DNA of 64,000 nucleotides. Source: UBA11986 sp963734955 (GTDB lineage Bacteria; Bacteroidota; Ignavibacteria; UBA10030; UBA6906). Where the stretch lies: NCBI GenBank assembly GCA_963734955.1, contig CAVTJO010000006.1:419450-483449 (forward strand). The letters are read 5' to 3'. A program made the translations under genes and the position numbers. How positions within the stretch are numbered: position 1 is the stretch's first letter; each line of letters begins with the position of its first letter. The notes under the pieces are model-generated. The model had not been told where the DNA came from. It saw only the letters and a list, made by a program, of their open reading frames with translations, and searched no databases. Below are positions 1 to 8,171 of this stretch, one piece after another.

Positions 1-1
1 C

Positions 2-556
2 TCGGCCTCGCCATCGACAACAAAGACCCAGGCTGAAGAGTTCGTTGCCGGGCTGAAAAAACTCCGCCACGATGCAACGCACAATTGCTTCGCGTACCGG
101 TGCGGAGTGGACGGGGCCACGTTCAGGTTCAATGACGATGGTGAGCCCAGCGGGACTGCGGGGAAGCCGATTCTCGTTGCCATCGACAAGTTCGGCCTGA
201 CCGATATCGTTGTTGTGGTGACACGATATTTTGGCGGAACGAAGCTTGGAGTGGGAGGATTGCGCCGCGCGTATTCCGATGCAGCCGAACGGGCCCTTGC
301 GTCTGCCTCGCTTCTCACTAGGTACGCCGTCGAAGAGCTTCGTGTTTCATTCCCCCACTCGCATATCGGCAAAGTCATGCACGTTGCATCGCGGTGCGGT
401 GCAAAGATTCTTGACACGCAGTATGATGAAGAGGTGCACGTTGTGCTGGAGATCAGAAGATCGAGGCGTGAAGACCTCCGGTCTCTCCTCATGAATCAGA
501 CAAATGGCAATCTCAGGTTCACTTCCGGGACGGCGTTGAACCCGACACGTTCTTAG
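2..556 (+). CDS. YigZ/IMPACT family protein (5' end outside window)
   Basis: The frame is open from base 2 to the stop at 554-556, so the start lies upstream of the window; a GTG at 107 is internal, not the true start. The UPF0029/IMPACT N-terminal signature is visible: KLRHDATHNCFAY, then FNDDGEPSGTAGKPIL, then VVVTRYFGGTKLGVGGLRRAY. The rest matches the usual small alpha/beta C-terminal domain of YigZ. Family members are about 200 residues; roughly 184 are visible here. The function of bacterial YigZ is poorly defined; the eukaryotic relative IMPACT regulates translation control. Its stop overlaps the stop of the convergent acetate kinase gene by 4 bp. Confidence 0.9.
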   Translation, partial: SASPSTTKTQAEEFVAGLKKLRHDATHNCFAYRCGVDGATFRFNDDGEPSGTAGKPILVAIDKFGLTDIVVVVTRYFGGTKLGVGGLRRAYSDAAERALASASLLTRYAVEELRVSFPHSHIGKVMHVASRCGAKILDTQYDEEVHVVLEIRRSRREDLRSLLMNQTNGNLRFTSGTALNPTRS

Positions 557-1755
557 TTCCGCTCTTTCACAATTTTCATTGTGTCGAGCGCGATCACCAG
601 CTCTTCATTCGTGGGAACCACCAGCACGGCGGCTTTCGAGCCGGGCGTGCTTATGAGCTTTTCCTTTTCCGCCGACCCGTTTGCGTTCTCATCAATATGG
701 ATTCCGAGGAAATCAAGGTCCCTGCAACTCTCCCGTCGAACTTCGGGGCTGTTCTCTCCAATGCCACCGGTGAATATGACGGCGTCAATTCCTCCCATCG
801 CTGCTGCATACGCTCCAATGTACTTCCGGATCCTGTAGCAGAAAATCTCGAACGCGTAGTGAGCCTTCTTGTCTCCATTCTGCATTTCCTTCAGGACTTC
901 CCGCATGTCGCTGCTTACTCCTGAGATGCCCTGAAGTCCGCTGTGTTTATTGAGAAGGGTATTGGCTTCAGCGATGTTGATTCCCTCCTTCGCCATGATA
1001 TAGAGAATGACTGAAGGATCGATATCGCCCGAGCGCGTTCCCATGAGCAACCCTTCAAGAGGCGTGAAGCCCATGGTTGTATCCACAGATGTGCCATGGT
1101 CAATTGCCGCCATGCTGCATCCATTGCCAAGGTGACATGTGACCAGCTTGAGGGAGCCGATATCTCTCTTCAACAAAATTGTTGATCGTTCCGAGACGTA
1201 CCGATGAGACATGCCATGAAATCCATAGCGACGGATTCTGTATTGTGTGTAGAGGGAGTAGGGGAGGCCATACAGGAAGGCGCGCCTCGGCATTTGTTGG
1301 TGGAATGCGGTATCGAAGACGGCCACTTGAGGAGTGCCAGGCAAACTCACTTGGCATGCGTTAATGCCCCTGAGGTTGTGGGGATTGTGCAATGGGGCAA
1401 TCTCGAAGTTGTTCCGGATGCCCTTGATGACTTCGTCGGTGATGAGGACTGAGGCTGTGAACGTCTCTCCCCCATGCACCACTCGATGACCAATGGCGTG
1501 GATGTCGGACTTTTCATTGATGACTCCGTGATTCCGACTGAGGAGAACAGCGAGGATGTATTCGATTGCACTGATGTGGTCGACAATTTCGCCGGCAATT
1601 TTGATCTCATCGCCGTCGTATCGAATGTTCGTGAGCGTTGCGCCATCCATTCCGATACGCTCAATGCTTCCGCGAGCAAGGGTTTTCTGCGTTTCGGGTT
1701 CGATGAATTGGTACTTGACGGACGAGCTGCCACAGTTAAGGACAAGTATGTTCAT
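553..1755 (-). CDS. ackA: Acetate kinase
   Basis: The 400-residue product has the full length of acetate kinases. It begins MNILVLNCGSSSVKYQF (ATP-binding entry motif of the ASKHA fold) and contains GHRVVHGGE (catalytic Arg region), VFDTAFHQQMP, YGFHGMSHRYVS, THLGNG-like CHLGNGCSMAAI, MGFTPLEGLLMGTRSGDIDP and FTGGIGENSPEVR. It interconverts acetyl phosphate plus ADP with acetate plus ATP in the cytoplasm. No phosphate acetyltransferase gene is visible beside it; the upstream same-strand neighbour is a 3-hydroxyacyl-CoA dehydrogenase 98 bp away, which suggests a short acyl-CoA/acetate fermentation transcript, by inference. ATG start; no truncation. Confidence 0.97.
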   Translation of the reverse strand: MNILVLNCGSSSVKYQFIEPETQKTLARGSIERIGMDGATLTNIRYDGDEIKIAGEIVDHISAIEYILAVLLSRNHGVINEKSDIHAIGHRVVHGGETFTASVLITDEVIKGIRNNFEIAPLHNPHNLRGINACQVSLPGTPQVAVFDTAFHQQMPRRAFLYGLPYSLYTQYRIRRYGFHGMSHRYVSERSTILLKRDIGSLKLVTCHLGNGCSMAAIDHGTSVDTTMGFTPLEGLLMGTRSGDIDPSVILYIMAKEGINIAEANTLLNKHSGLQGISGVSSDMREVLKEMQNGDKKAHYAFEIFCYRIRKYIGAYAAAMGGIDAVIFTGGIGENSPEVRRESCRDLDFLGIHIDENANGSAEKEKLISTPGSKAAVLVVPTNEELVIALDTMKIVKERN

Positions 1756-1853
1756 AGTTCTCTAAAGTTGTCGAAATGATGGACCTTCGTTGTATTCCAG
1801 CAGGGAATGGGATTGTGTACGGCAGTCATCGACGTCCGCCGCTGCCGAGGCTG

Positions 1854-2786
1854 TCAGAGTTTTCTTCCTTCGCCGTTATATTTGAAGAAGCCCTCGCCGG
1901 ACTTCCTCCCGAGTTTTCGTTCGCGTACCATGCGGCGAAGAAGAGGGCATGGGCGATAGCGCGGTTCGCCAAGCTCGTGGAACAGCGTCTCCATCCACAT
2001 CAATACTTCGTCAAGACCCATATTGTCGGCCATCTCAAGCGGACCCTTTTCCATTCCGTAGCCAAGTCTCATTGCGGTGTCAATGTCTTCGGCCTTTGCG
2101 ATTCCTTCCATCAACACGTGCATCGCCTCGTTGAGCATTGGAAGGATCACGCGTGTAGTGATAAAGCCCGGGTATTCAAATACCTCCACGGGCGTCTTGC
2201 CGATTCGCTCCGCGAATTTCTTCACGATCTTGAAGGTCTCGTCGGAAGTCTTCATACCGCGCACAATCTCGACAAGCGGAACCTTCGGTACGGGGTTGAG
2301 AAAGTGCATGCCGATGATGCGTTCCGGCCGCTGACTGGACTGGGCAAGTTTCGACAGGCTGAGCGTGGCAGTGTTTGAAATGAACACTGCTTCATCCTTT
2401 CCAACAGAGTAAAACGCTTCGATGAGCTGACGCTTCAGCTCGAAATTTTCATCCACCGCCTCAATAATGATGTCGCAGTTCTTCAGCCCCGTAATCTCAA
2501 TGGTTCCTTTCACGCGGGAGAGGATTGCGCGCTTGTCCGCGGCAGTTTTGCTCCAGCGCTTGATCTCGACGTCTATGGATTTCCCAAGTTCATCCAGGCC
2601 GGACTTGAGGGTTTTCTCGTTCTTTTCAACGACAATTACCTCGATGCCCGCGCCGGCGATTGTTTCAGCGATGCCTTGCCCCATCACTCCCAAACCGATC
2701 ACTCCTACCGAATGAAAACGATCCACACCTTTGTGAGTCTTGGAAAGTGGAGAACGAAGGTCTTCAAGCTTCAGTTTTTCAGCCAT
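1854..2786 (-). CDS. 3-hydroxyacyl-CoA (3-hydroxybutyryl-CoA) dehydrogenase
   Basis: The 310-residue protein opens after about 25 residues with the Rossmann motif GVIGLGVMGQGIAETIAGAG and continues with DIIIEAVDENFELK, FISNTATLSLSKLA, IIGMHFLNPVPKVPLVEIV (the HFxNP catalytic His motif) and GFITTRVILPMLNEA. This order is that of single-domain NAD-dependent 3-hydroxybutyryl-CoA dehydrogenases. It oxidises (S)-3-hydroxyacyl-CoA to 3-ketoacyl-CoA in fatty-acid oxidation or butyrate-type metabolism. The ATG at 2786 is chosen because AGGA stands 8 bases upstream; an in-frame TTG 21 bases earlier is also possible. It lies just upstream of ackA on the same strand. Confidence 0.92.
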   Translation of the reverse strand: MAEKLKLEDLRSPLSKTHKGVDRFHSVGVIGLGVMGQGIAETIAGAGIEVIVVEKNEKTLKSGLDELGKSIDVEIKRWSKTAADKRAILSRVKGTIEITGLKNCDIIIEAVDENFELKRQLIEAFYSVGKDEAVFISNTATLSLSKLAQSSQRPERIIGMHFLNPVPKVPLVEIVRGMKTSDETFKIVKKFAERIGKTPVEVFEYPGFITTRVILPMLNEAMHVLMEGIAKAEDIDTAMRLGYGMEKGPLEMADNMGLDEVLMWMETLFHELGEPRYRPCPLLRRMVRERKLGRKSGEGFFKYNGEGRKL

Positions 2787-3509
2787 TTCATTGATCCTGG
2801 TTCTCAATTAGTCAAAGAATTGGATGCAGTCCTCTTTGGAAAACCGTATTGCATCCGTGTTGAACAGTATGGAAAGGTCCGGATGAGCAACAACAGAACG
2901 GACAGTGACTTGACGTACCGGATTCCAGCAGACTAATCTACTGCAGTCTGGACTCCAATCTCTTGTAAGATAAAGATGTTGGGGGAGGTAAGCAAAGACT
3001 TTAGGATGAAACTCCCATCGTGAGCGGAGACAGTGAAGAGTTTATCTGCAGTCTCTAATTTCCAAGTGCGAAACGAATGTGCTGGCTTATCAAGAACGTG
3101 AAGAGGATGCTCGTATTTCCGTTCGGTGGTATAGTCAAACTTGTGTCTGCACTTAGTCCAACGTCACGCATGTGCTGCACGACAGTGCCAGCCTGCGGCT
3201 CCAGGAGACAATGTGACGCCGCAATTTTGGGAGGGCGTGTCCGGAGTGTCAGATCATTCGACAAGCAGAGAGCATAGACGGGACTACGGCGATATTCTGT
3301 TCTGGTTTAGGCTTTCTTGAACGCAAGTTGGCGAAAGGCTGGGTTGTTGGAATTTTTGATTGACTTTTGTGTTGGTCTTGGTTATATTTTGGCACGAGAA
3401 ACCGAGCTTCCAAAGTGGAACCATGTCTCGGAGAATTTCGTTGTAATTAATGCACGTGAGTGCTTTTTTGATGGATTGAAATAGGACTGTTTCGGTCGGG
3501 TATACAAAG
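2787..3509. other. Long intergenic region (about 720 bp)
   Basis: No convincing gene was found between the divergently oriented dehydrogenase and the Rrf2 regulator. Short open frames on both strands have no recognisable domain or ribosome binding site. Two structures stand out: an inverted repeat GGATGCA (2833-2839) with TGCATCC (2851-2857, positions approximate by a few bases) upstream of the dehydrogenase, and a strong promoter at 3360-3388 upstream of the Rrf2 gene. The rest is unexplained. Confidence 0.6.
3360..3388 (+). promoter_or_regulatory. Sigma-70-type promoter of the SUF operon
   Basis: TTGACT (3360-3365), a 17-base spacer and TATATT (3383-3388) match the housekeeping consensus closely. 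Transcription would start near 3395, leaving a leader of about 115 bases before the Rrf2 start codon. By analogy with IscR-type circuits the Rrf2 product would be expected to regulate here; no operator could be assigned with confidence. Confidence 0.6.
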
Positions 3510-3914
3510 ATGGTGCGGCTGTCGAAAAAAGTTGAATATGGTTTGATTGCGATTCGGGATATTGCAGCTCGGTCGAATGCAAATATTGTGACTGCCCGCG
3601 AGATTGCCGATACCTACAAAATTTCCTATGAGTTGTTGGCAAAGGTACTCCAGAAGATGGCAAAAGCGGGTCTTATCATCTCGCACCAGGGAGTCTATGG
3701 CGGGTATGCCCTTGCGCGCAACCCGAATGAGATCACGGTTTCCCGGATCATCAACGTCATTGAAGGCAACATGCCGATGATTGCCCAGTGCATGATTGAA
3801 GGCCCTGCAAGCTGTGGCGTATTTGATGTGTGTACAATCAAGTCCCCGTTGCACAAGGTTCAGGCAAACATCGAACGAGCGTTTGAGAGCATGACGCTTT
3901 CGGAGATTGTGTAA
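3510..3914 (+). CDS. Rrf2-family Fe-S-type transcriptional regulator (IscR/SufR-like)
   Basis: The 134-residue product has the Rrf2 winged helix: LSKKVEYGLIAIRDIA, then the recognition region ELLAKVLQKMAKAGLI, and the wing motif SHQGVYGGYALAR. Three cysteines, C94, C102 and C108, sit in the C-terminal part in the place where IscR-type proteins bind a [2Fe-2S] cluster (spacing C-x7-C-x5-C here). As first gene of the SUF operon, sharing one base with the start of iscS (TAATG), it most likely senses Fe-S status and controls this operon. Ligand binding is inferred from the cysteines, not shown. Confidence 0.92.
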   Translation: MVRLSKKVEYGLIAIRDIAARSNANIVTAREIADTYKISYELLAKVLQKMAKAGLIISHQGVYGGYALARNPNEITVSRIINVIEGNMPMIAQCMIEGPASCGVFDVCTIKSPLHKVQANIERAFESMTLSEIV

Positions 3915-5092
3915 TGTCAGCCCGGACTCCCATATATCTCGACAACCACTCGACAACCAAGGTTGATCCGCGAGTTGTCGAGGCAATGCTGCCATACTTC
4001 GGCGAGGAATATGGCAATGCTTCAAGCAGGCATCATGCCTTCGGATGGAGCGCCGAGGCCGCTGTGGGGAATGCACGGCGTGAGCTTGCTCGGCTGATTG
4101 GCGCAGAGACCAGTGAGATCGTCTTCACGAGCGGAGCAACGGAATCCATCAATCTCGCGCTCAAGGGGATCGCCGAAGGATACTCGTCAAAAGGGAACCA
4201 CATCATTACTGCTGCCACCGAGCACAAGGCGGTTCTCGATACGTGCAAGCGGCTAGAGCGATATGGTTTCAACATCACATATCTCGCTGTTGATGGAACG
4301 GGATTGGTCAATCCTGTCGATGTGGAACGAGCAATAACCGGCAAAACGATCCTGGTGACGGTGATGGTCGCCAATAACGAGATTGGAACGATTGCTCCGA
4401 TCAAGGAGATTGGTGCTATCTGTCGGACGGCGGGCGTTCTCTTTCACACAGATGCGACTCAAGCGGTTGGAAAGATTCCCGTCAAGGTGTCTGCCTTGAA
4501 TGTGGACCTGATGTCGTTCAGTGCACACAAGATGTATGGACCCAAGGGCATCGGGGCACTCTATCTCCGCACAACCAGGCCGACGATCAATGTTACCTCA
4601 CAGCTTGACGGCGGGGGTCACGAGCGAGGAATGCGCTCAGGTACTCTGAACGTTCCCGCAATTGTTGGATTTGGGAAAGCCGGTGCGATTGCCGGAGAAG
4701 AGATGGATTCGGAAGCCAACCGTATTTCGTCTCTCCGTGATCGCCTCGAAAACGGCATCACCTCACAGATTGATGATACGAGCATCAATGGGAATCGGAG
4801 CAACCGACTGCCGCACAACGCAAACGTCACATTTCGAGGGACGAACGCCGACATGCTGATCATGGAAATGAAGGATATTGCAGTCTCAACCGGTTCTGCG
4901 TGCAGCTCGGCTCTCGCCAAACCGTCTCATGTGCTGAAAGCAATCGGGCTGGGCGATGAAGATGTGCTCTCGTCAATCAGGTTTGGACTCGGAAGGTTCA
5001 CGACAGAAGAAGAAATTGAGTATACAATCAACAGGGTGGCGCAGAGCGTGCAGGTGCTCCGTGGGAAGGCAATGCAGTTCGCCCATTCATGA
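3914..5092 (+). CDS. iscS: Cysteine desulfurase, class I (IscS/NifS type)
   Basis: The 392-residue PLP enzyme has NHSTTKVDPRVVEAML, GNASSRHHAFGWSAE, FTSGATESINLALKG, ATEHKAVL, NNEIGTIAPI, HTDATQAVGK and the Schiff-base lysine K206 in FSAHKMYGPKG. The catalytic cysteine is C330 in STGSACSSA, on the longer loop typical of class I enzymes. It takes sulfur from L-cysteine, forming alanine and a protein persulfide for Fe-S assembly. It sits between the Rrf2 regulator and the rest of a SUF operon that also encodes a class II enzyme (sufS), so the operon carries two desulfurases. Length is normal for the family. Confidence 0.95.
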   Translation: MSARTPIYLDNHSTTKVDPRVVEAMLPYFGEEYGNASSRHHAFGWSAEAAVGNARRELARLIGAETSEIVFTSGATESINLALKGIAEGYSSKGNHIITAATEHKAVLDTCKRLERYGFNITYLAVDGTGLVNPVDVERAITGKTILVTVMVANNEIGTIAPIKEIGAICRTAGVLFHTDATQAVGKIPVKVSALNVDLMSFSAHKMYGPKGIGALYLRTTRPTINVTSQLDGGGHERGMRSGTLNVPAIVGFGKAGAIAGEEMDSEANRISSLRDRLENGITSQIDDTSINGNRSNRLPHNANVTFRGTNADMLIMEMKDIAVSTGSACSSALAKPSHVLKAIGLGDEDVLSSIRFGLGRFTTEEEIEYTINRVAQSVQVLRGKAMQFAHS

Positions 5093-5110
5093 CAATCAAT
5101 CATTGGACCC

Positions 5111-5866
5111 ATGAAACAGACCGATTACATACTTGAAAACGAACAAGAAGTATTGAACTTCCTGAAATCGAAATACCCGATGTATCACCTTTCAAACATC
5201 TTCTTCAGAGATATTCAATACGGCATTCAGACAATGCTCGACAGGAAGAACATGTCGGTCGGGTATGCAGATGCCGAAAAGATCGCGCGGGCGTTTGCAG
5301 CACAGCTGGAGAAGAAAAAAATTCTGAACCCGATTGACAAGCAGAGCTGGGTGTTGAACTATCCTGAATTCAAGAAGCCGGCAGTTAAACCTGCAGCACC
5401 CGCAAAGCCTGTTGCAAAACCTGCGGCACCTGCCGCCGCAAGACCATCGGCGACACCTGGTGGGGCAAAGCCGTCTTTACCGCCACTGAGTCGTCCCGCC
5501 GCGGGTGCAGCCAAGCCCGGCGGATTGCCTCCCATCAGCCGGCCCGCAACGGGAGCCGCTTCCACGGCAAAGCCAGGGGGATTGCCGCCGCTGAACCGCC
5601 AACCCGCAGGAGCTTCAACAAACCCGAAACAGGGTGCACTTCCACCAATCAAAAGAGCACCGGCATCGGCCCCGGCCCCGAACTCGGCATCTGAGCCCGT
5701 GTCATCGCAAGGACAAGCAGAATCGCCAGCGCCTGCTCCAGTGAAACCAGCGGTTGAAGCCCCAATCCAGGCATCCGTTGCCCCGCCACCGTCAAAACCG
5801 GTGACGCCTGGCGAAAGAAAACCGTTGCCGCCTTTGAGGAGCTCGACGCCGGTCGGGAAGAAATGA
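5111..5866 (+). CDS. Uncharacterised SUF-operon protein with Pro/Ala-rich tail
   Basis: I do not recognise this 251-residue protein. Residues 1 to about 90 look like a compact, mostly helical domain rich in charged and aromatic residues (for example EVLNFLKSKYPMYHLSN and YADAEKIARAFAAQLEKKK). From about residue 93 to the end the chain is low complexity: Pro, Ala, Lys and Gly with repeated GGLPPISRP, GGLPPLNRQP and ALPPIKRAP units, so probably disordered. No signal peptide or cysteines suggest a cytoplasmic, non-metal-binding role. It lies 18 bp after iscS and 50 bp before sufB, so co-transcription with Fe-S assembly genes is very likely; an adaptor or scaffold role would be a guess. Confidence 0.75.
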   Translation: MKQTDYILENEQEVLNFLKSKYPMYHLSNIFFRDIQYGIQTMLDRKNMSVGYADAEKIARAFAAQLEKKKILNPIDKQSWVLNYPEFKKPAVKPAAPAKPVAKPAAPAAARPSATPGGAKPSLPPLSRPAAGAAKPGGLPPISRPATGAASTAKPGGLPPLNRQPAGASTNPKQGALPPIKRAPASAPAPNSASEPVSSQGQAESPAPAPVKPAVEAPIQASVAPPPSKPVTPGERKPLPPLRSSTPVGKK

Positions 5867-5916
5867 AGATGAGTATCAGACGGAGGATTCGAGAAGGGAC
5901 TAATGAGTGAGACGCA

Positions 5917-7362
5917 ATGAACACTGAGACCAACAACATAGAAGAACTTGCAAACCGCGAATACAAGTACGGCTTCGTTACAGATATTGAAAGCGACGCT
6001 GCGCCACGCGGCTTGAATGAGGACATCATCAGGTATATCTCGAAAAAGAAAGATGAGCCCAATTGGCTGACCGACTGGCGCCTAAAGGCGTATCGCCACT
6101 GGCAGTCAATGGTAGAGCCAACGTGGCCAAACGTGCACTATCCGAAAATTGACTATCAGGATATGATTTACTACTCCGCGCCGAAGCAGTCAAATCGCCC
6201 CAGGAGTCTGAACGAGGTCGATCCTGAGCTCCGAAAGACTTACGAAAAGCTGGGCATCTCGCTCGCTGAACAGGAGCGACTGTCGGGCGTGGCCGTTGAT
6301 GCCGTCTTCGATAGTGTGTCCGTGGCAACAACATTCAAGGAGAAACTTGGGGAGCTCGGCATCATCTTCTGTTCCTTCTCCGAGGCAGTGAGGGAACATC
6401 CGGAACTTGTGAAGAAGTACCTCGGTTCAGTTGTTCCGTCAAGTGATAATTTCTTTGCAGCGCTTAACTCAGCTGTCTTCAGCGATGGCTCGTTCTGCTA
6501 CATTCCCAAAGGTGTACGTTGCCCCATGGAGTTATCGACGTACTTTCGTATTAACGCGGCAGAGACAGGCCAGTTTGAGAGAACCCTTATCGTTGCTGAA
6601 GAAGGTGCGTATGTCAGCTACCTCGAAGGCTGCACCGCCCCGATGCGCGATACGAATCAACTTCATGCCGCAGTTGTTGAACTGATAGCCCTGGACAATG
6701 CGCAAATCAAGTACTCAACGGTCCAAAACTGGTATCCGGGTGACAAGGAAGGGAAGGGTGGAATCTACAACTTCGTCACCAAGAGGGGCAAATGTGCCGG
6801 CGTGAATTCAAAGATCTCATGGACACAGGTGGAGACGGGTTCAGCGATCACCTGGAAATATCCGGGCTGCATCCTTCAGGGCGACAATTCTGTTGGAGAA
6901 TTCTATTCCGTGGCCGTAGTGAACAACTTCCAGCAAGCCGACACCGGCACAAAGATGATTCACATCGGGAAGCATACGCGCAGCACGGTTGTCTCGAAAG
7001 GAATTTCCGCAGGTCGGGGGAACAACTCATATCGCGGACTTGTCGATATCAAAAAGAACGCAGTCAATGCCAGGAACTTCTCGCAGTGCGATTCACTGCT
7101 TCTCGGTGACAAGTGTGGGGCTCATACGTTCCCGTACATTGAGGTAAAGAACTCAACATCGAAGGTTGAGCACGAAGCCTCAACATCGAAAATTGGTGAA
7201 GATCAGATTTTCTATTGCAAGCAACGCGGTCTCTCGACTGAGGATGCAGTGAATATGATCGTGAACGGATTCTGCAAGGAGGTATTTCGGGAGTTGCCGA
7301 TGGAGTTCGCTGTTGAAGCGCAAAAACTCCTCGGTGTCAGCCTCGAAGGCAGCGTTGGATAG
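5917..7362 (+). CDS. sufB: Fe-S cluster assembly protein SufB
   Basis: The 481-residue product matches SufB over its full length: EDIIRYISKKKDEPNWLTDWRLKAY at the N-terminus (region given only in part of its motif), ESVAGVAVD-like LSGVAVDAVFDSVSV, then FSDGSFCYIPKGVRCP, TYFRINAAETGQFERTLIVA, YVSYLEGCTAP, GGIYNFVTKRG, SKGISAGRGNNSYRG and the C-terminal HEASTSKIGEDQIFYC. SufB forms the SufBC2D scaffold on which new clusters are built. It is followed directly by sufC and sufD, giving the classical sufBCD order. No irregularity seen. Confidence 0.97.
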   Translation: MNTETNNIEELANREYKYGFVTDIESDAAPRGLNEDIIRYISKKKDEPNWLTDWRLKAYRHWQSMVEPTWPNVHYPKIDYQDMIYYSAPKQSNRPRSLNEVDPELRKTYEKLGISLAEQERLSGVAVDAVFDSVSVATTFKEKLGELGIIFCSFSEAVREHPELVKKYLGSVVPSSDNFFAALNSAVFSDGSFCYIPKGVRCPMELSTYFRINAAETGQFERTLIVAEEGAYVSYLEGCTAPMRDTNQLHAAVVELIALDNAQIKYSTVQNWYPGDKEGKGGIYNFVTKRGKCAGVNSKISWTQVETGSAITWKYPGCILQGDNSVGEFYSVAVVNNFQQADTGTKMIHIGKHTRSTVVSKGISAGRGNNSYRGLVDIKKNAVNARNFSQCDSLLLGDKCGAHTFPYIEVKNSTSKVEHEASTSKIGEDQIFYCKQRGLSTEDAVNMIVNGFCKEVFRELPMEFAVEAQKLLGVSLEGSVG

Positions 7363-7393
7363 TGGTCAACTGAAAACAACAAGGACGAAGAGA

Positions 7394-8167
7394 ATGCTTG
7401 AAATAAAGAACCTTCACGCGAGCGTCGGAGGAAATGAAATCCTGAGGGGGATAAACCTCAGGGTCAATGCCGGTGAAGTGCACGCCATTATGGGCCCGAA
7501 TGGATCGGGGAAGAGCACACTCGCCCAGGTTCTCGCTGGACGCGAGTCATATGTTGTAACTGAAGGCAAAGTGCTGTACGAGGGAAAGGATCTTCTTGAC
7601 ATGGCTCCGGAAGACAGAGCCTGCGAAGGATTGTTCCTTGCGTTCCAGTATCCGGTCGAAATTCCGGGCGTGACGAACAACTATTTTCTGAAAGCCGCGC
7701 TCAACTCGATCAGGAAATACCGGGGGGTGGAGCCCCTCGACGCGATGGAGTTTTTGAAACTGGTAAAAGACAAGTTGAACATCATCGAAATGGATCAGAG
7801 CCTCTTGAATCGCCCCGTGAACGAGGGTTTTTCGGGAGGTGAAAAGAAACGGAACGAGATCTTTCAGATGGCGGTGCTTGAGCCGAGGCTGGCGATACTG
7901 GACGAAACCGACTCGGGGCTGGACATTGACGCCTTGAGAATCGTTGCCGACGGAGTGAACAAGCTCCGCAGAAAGGACAACGCAACAATCGTCGTAACAC
8001 ACTACCAGCGACTGCTGAATTACATCATCCCCGATGTTGTGCACGTCCTGGTCGACGGACGTATAGCGAAATCAGGAGGCAAGGAGCTGGCATTCGAGCT
8101 TGAGGAAAAAGGCTACGACTGGCTGCGCGAAGATGTTGAGCCAACAGTCCAGGTTCAGGAGAGATGA
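7394..8167 (+). CDS. sufC: Fe-S assembly ATPase SufC
   Basis: The product of 257 residues is an ABC-type ATPase with Walker A GPNGSGKS at 34-41, the signature FSGGEKKRNEI at about 146-156, Walker B LAILDETDSGLDID with D170/E171 and the switch histidine H203 in VVTHYQRLL. The SGGEKKRNEI form of the signature and DETDSGLDID are diagnostic for SufC. It supplies ATP hydrolysis to the SufBCD complex. The ATG at 7394 is chosen because the family starts with MLEIKNLH and a GGACGAAGAG ribosome binding stretch precedes it; an upstream in-frame ATG at 7313 lies inside sufB. Confidence 0.97.
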   Translation: MLEIKNLHASVGGNEILRGINLRVNAGEVHAIMGPNGSGKSTLAQVLAGRESYVVTEGKVLYEGKDLLDMAPEDRACEGLFLAFQYPVEIPGVTNNYFLKAALNSIRKYRGVEPLDAMEFLKLVKDKLNIIEMDQSLLNRPVNEGFSGGEKKRNEIFQMAVLEPRLAILDETDSGLDIDALRIVADGVNKLRRKDNATIVVTHYQRLLNYIIPDVVHVLVDGRIAKSGGKELAFELEEKGYDWLREDVEPTVQVQER

Positions 8168-8171
8168 GTGC

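Noticed and set aside
3055..3264. 69-residue minus-strand frame in the long intergenic region
   Set aside because: No ribosome binding site, no domain and no partner gene; the sequence looks random.
5359..5652. Gly-rich minus-strand frame
   Set aside because: Mirror image of the Pro/Ala-rich repeats of the SUF-operon protein; low complexity explains the open frame.
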